Assembly (NCBI GenBank): GCA_017444545.1
Contig: JAFSWJ010000237.1
Coordinates: forward strand, 1 to 5,743
From: Lachnospiraceae bacterium
Lineage (GTDB): Bacteria; Bacillota; Clostridia; Lachnospirales; Lachnospiraceae
DNA length: 5,743 bases
Direction: 5' to 3'
Shown: positions 5,714 through 5,743 of the stretch, piece by piece
How positions within the stretch are numbered: position 1 is the first letter of the stretch
Layout: the number at the start of each line of letters is the position of its first letter
Notes under the pieces: model-generated
What the model saw: the letters and a program-made list of their open reading frames with translations, nothing else
What the model was told of the DNA's origin: nothing
The model's database searches: none
Made by a program: the position numbers and the translations under genes

Positions 5714-5743
5714 CTGAAAAAATTCCAAAAAACATTTTTTCAG
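5714..5743. repeat. Perfect 10-bp inverted repeat at the window edge
   Basis: CTGAAAAAAT (5714-5723) and ATTTTTTCAG (5734-5743) are exact reverse complements with a 10-nt A-rich centre. The stem may continue beyond the window. It is too AT-rich for a strong terminator and could be an operator or an element end. Confidence 0.6.

Noticed and set aside
5652..5743. A tRNA-like stretch (ACTCAG followed by GATAGAGCACCT)
   Set aside because: It resembles a tRNA D-arm, but the loop is too long, the anticodon stem does not pair and no T-arm follows.

Overview
The window looks like a surface-polysaccharide locus of a low-to-mid GC Firmicute, most likely Lachnospiraceae or a related clostridium. I infer this from AAGGA-type ribosome binding sites, clostridial codon usage and a nuclease-like gene remnant on the right that I recall as common in Lachnospiraceae. 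Taxonomy cannot be proven from the window.

Layout. Positions 1-4942 hold a five-gene operon read on the minus strand, from right to left. The order is a fused heptose-1-phosphate nucleotidyltransferase/heptose-bisphosphate phosphatase (hddC-gmhB, 4942-3752), a GHMP heptose-7-phosphate kinase (hddA, 3755-2769), an SIS-domain sedoheptulose-7-phosphate isomerase (gmhA, 2686-2099), an NAD-dependent sugar epimerase/dehydratase (1957-926) and a membrane-anchored GT2 glycosyltransferase (929 to beyond position 1). Two junctions are 4-nt ATGA overlaps. The first three genes encode four activities that together convert sedoheptulose 7-phosphate to a nucleotide-activated D-glycero-D-manno-heptose, by family precedent GDP-heptose. 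The epimerase may then modify the sugar nucleotide, and the GT2 enzyme may load a sugar onto a polyprenyl phosphate carrier for cell-surface glycan assembly.

The most unusual feature lies between gmhA and the epimerase. A 127-bp segment (1982-2108), densely packed with inverted repeats, is flanked by perfect 21-bp direct repeats (1961-1981 and 2109-2129). Removing the segment and one repeat copy on paper restores a 4-nt ATGA overlap between gmhA and the epimerase, like the other overlaps in the operon. This suggests that a small palindromic element inserted or was duplicated here, rewrote the last codons of gmhA and left the epimerase with a regenerated ribosome binding site.

Positions 4943-5140 are AT-rich and presumably hold the operon promoter, but no convincing one is visible. 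Positions 5141-5483 carry, on the plus strand, the C-terminal remnant of a PD-(D/E)XK-like protein with an apparent frameshift. Positions 5484-5743 are noncoding. They contain a possible terminator, two plus-strand promoter candidates (the second has a perfect TTGACA and an extended -10), a small hairpin and a perfect 10-bp inverted repeat that ends exactly at the window edge. These probably belong to a gene beyond the window.
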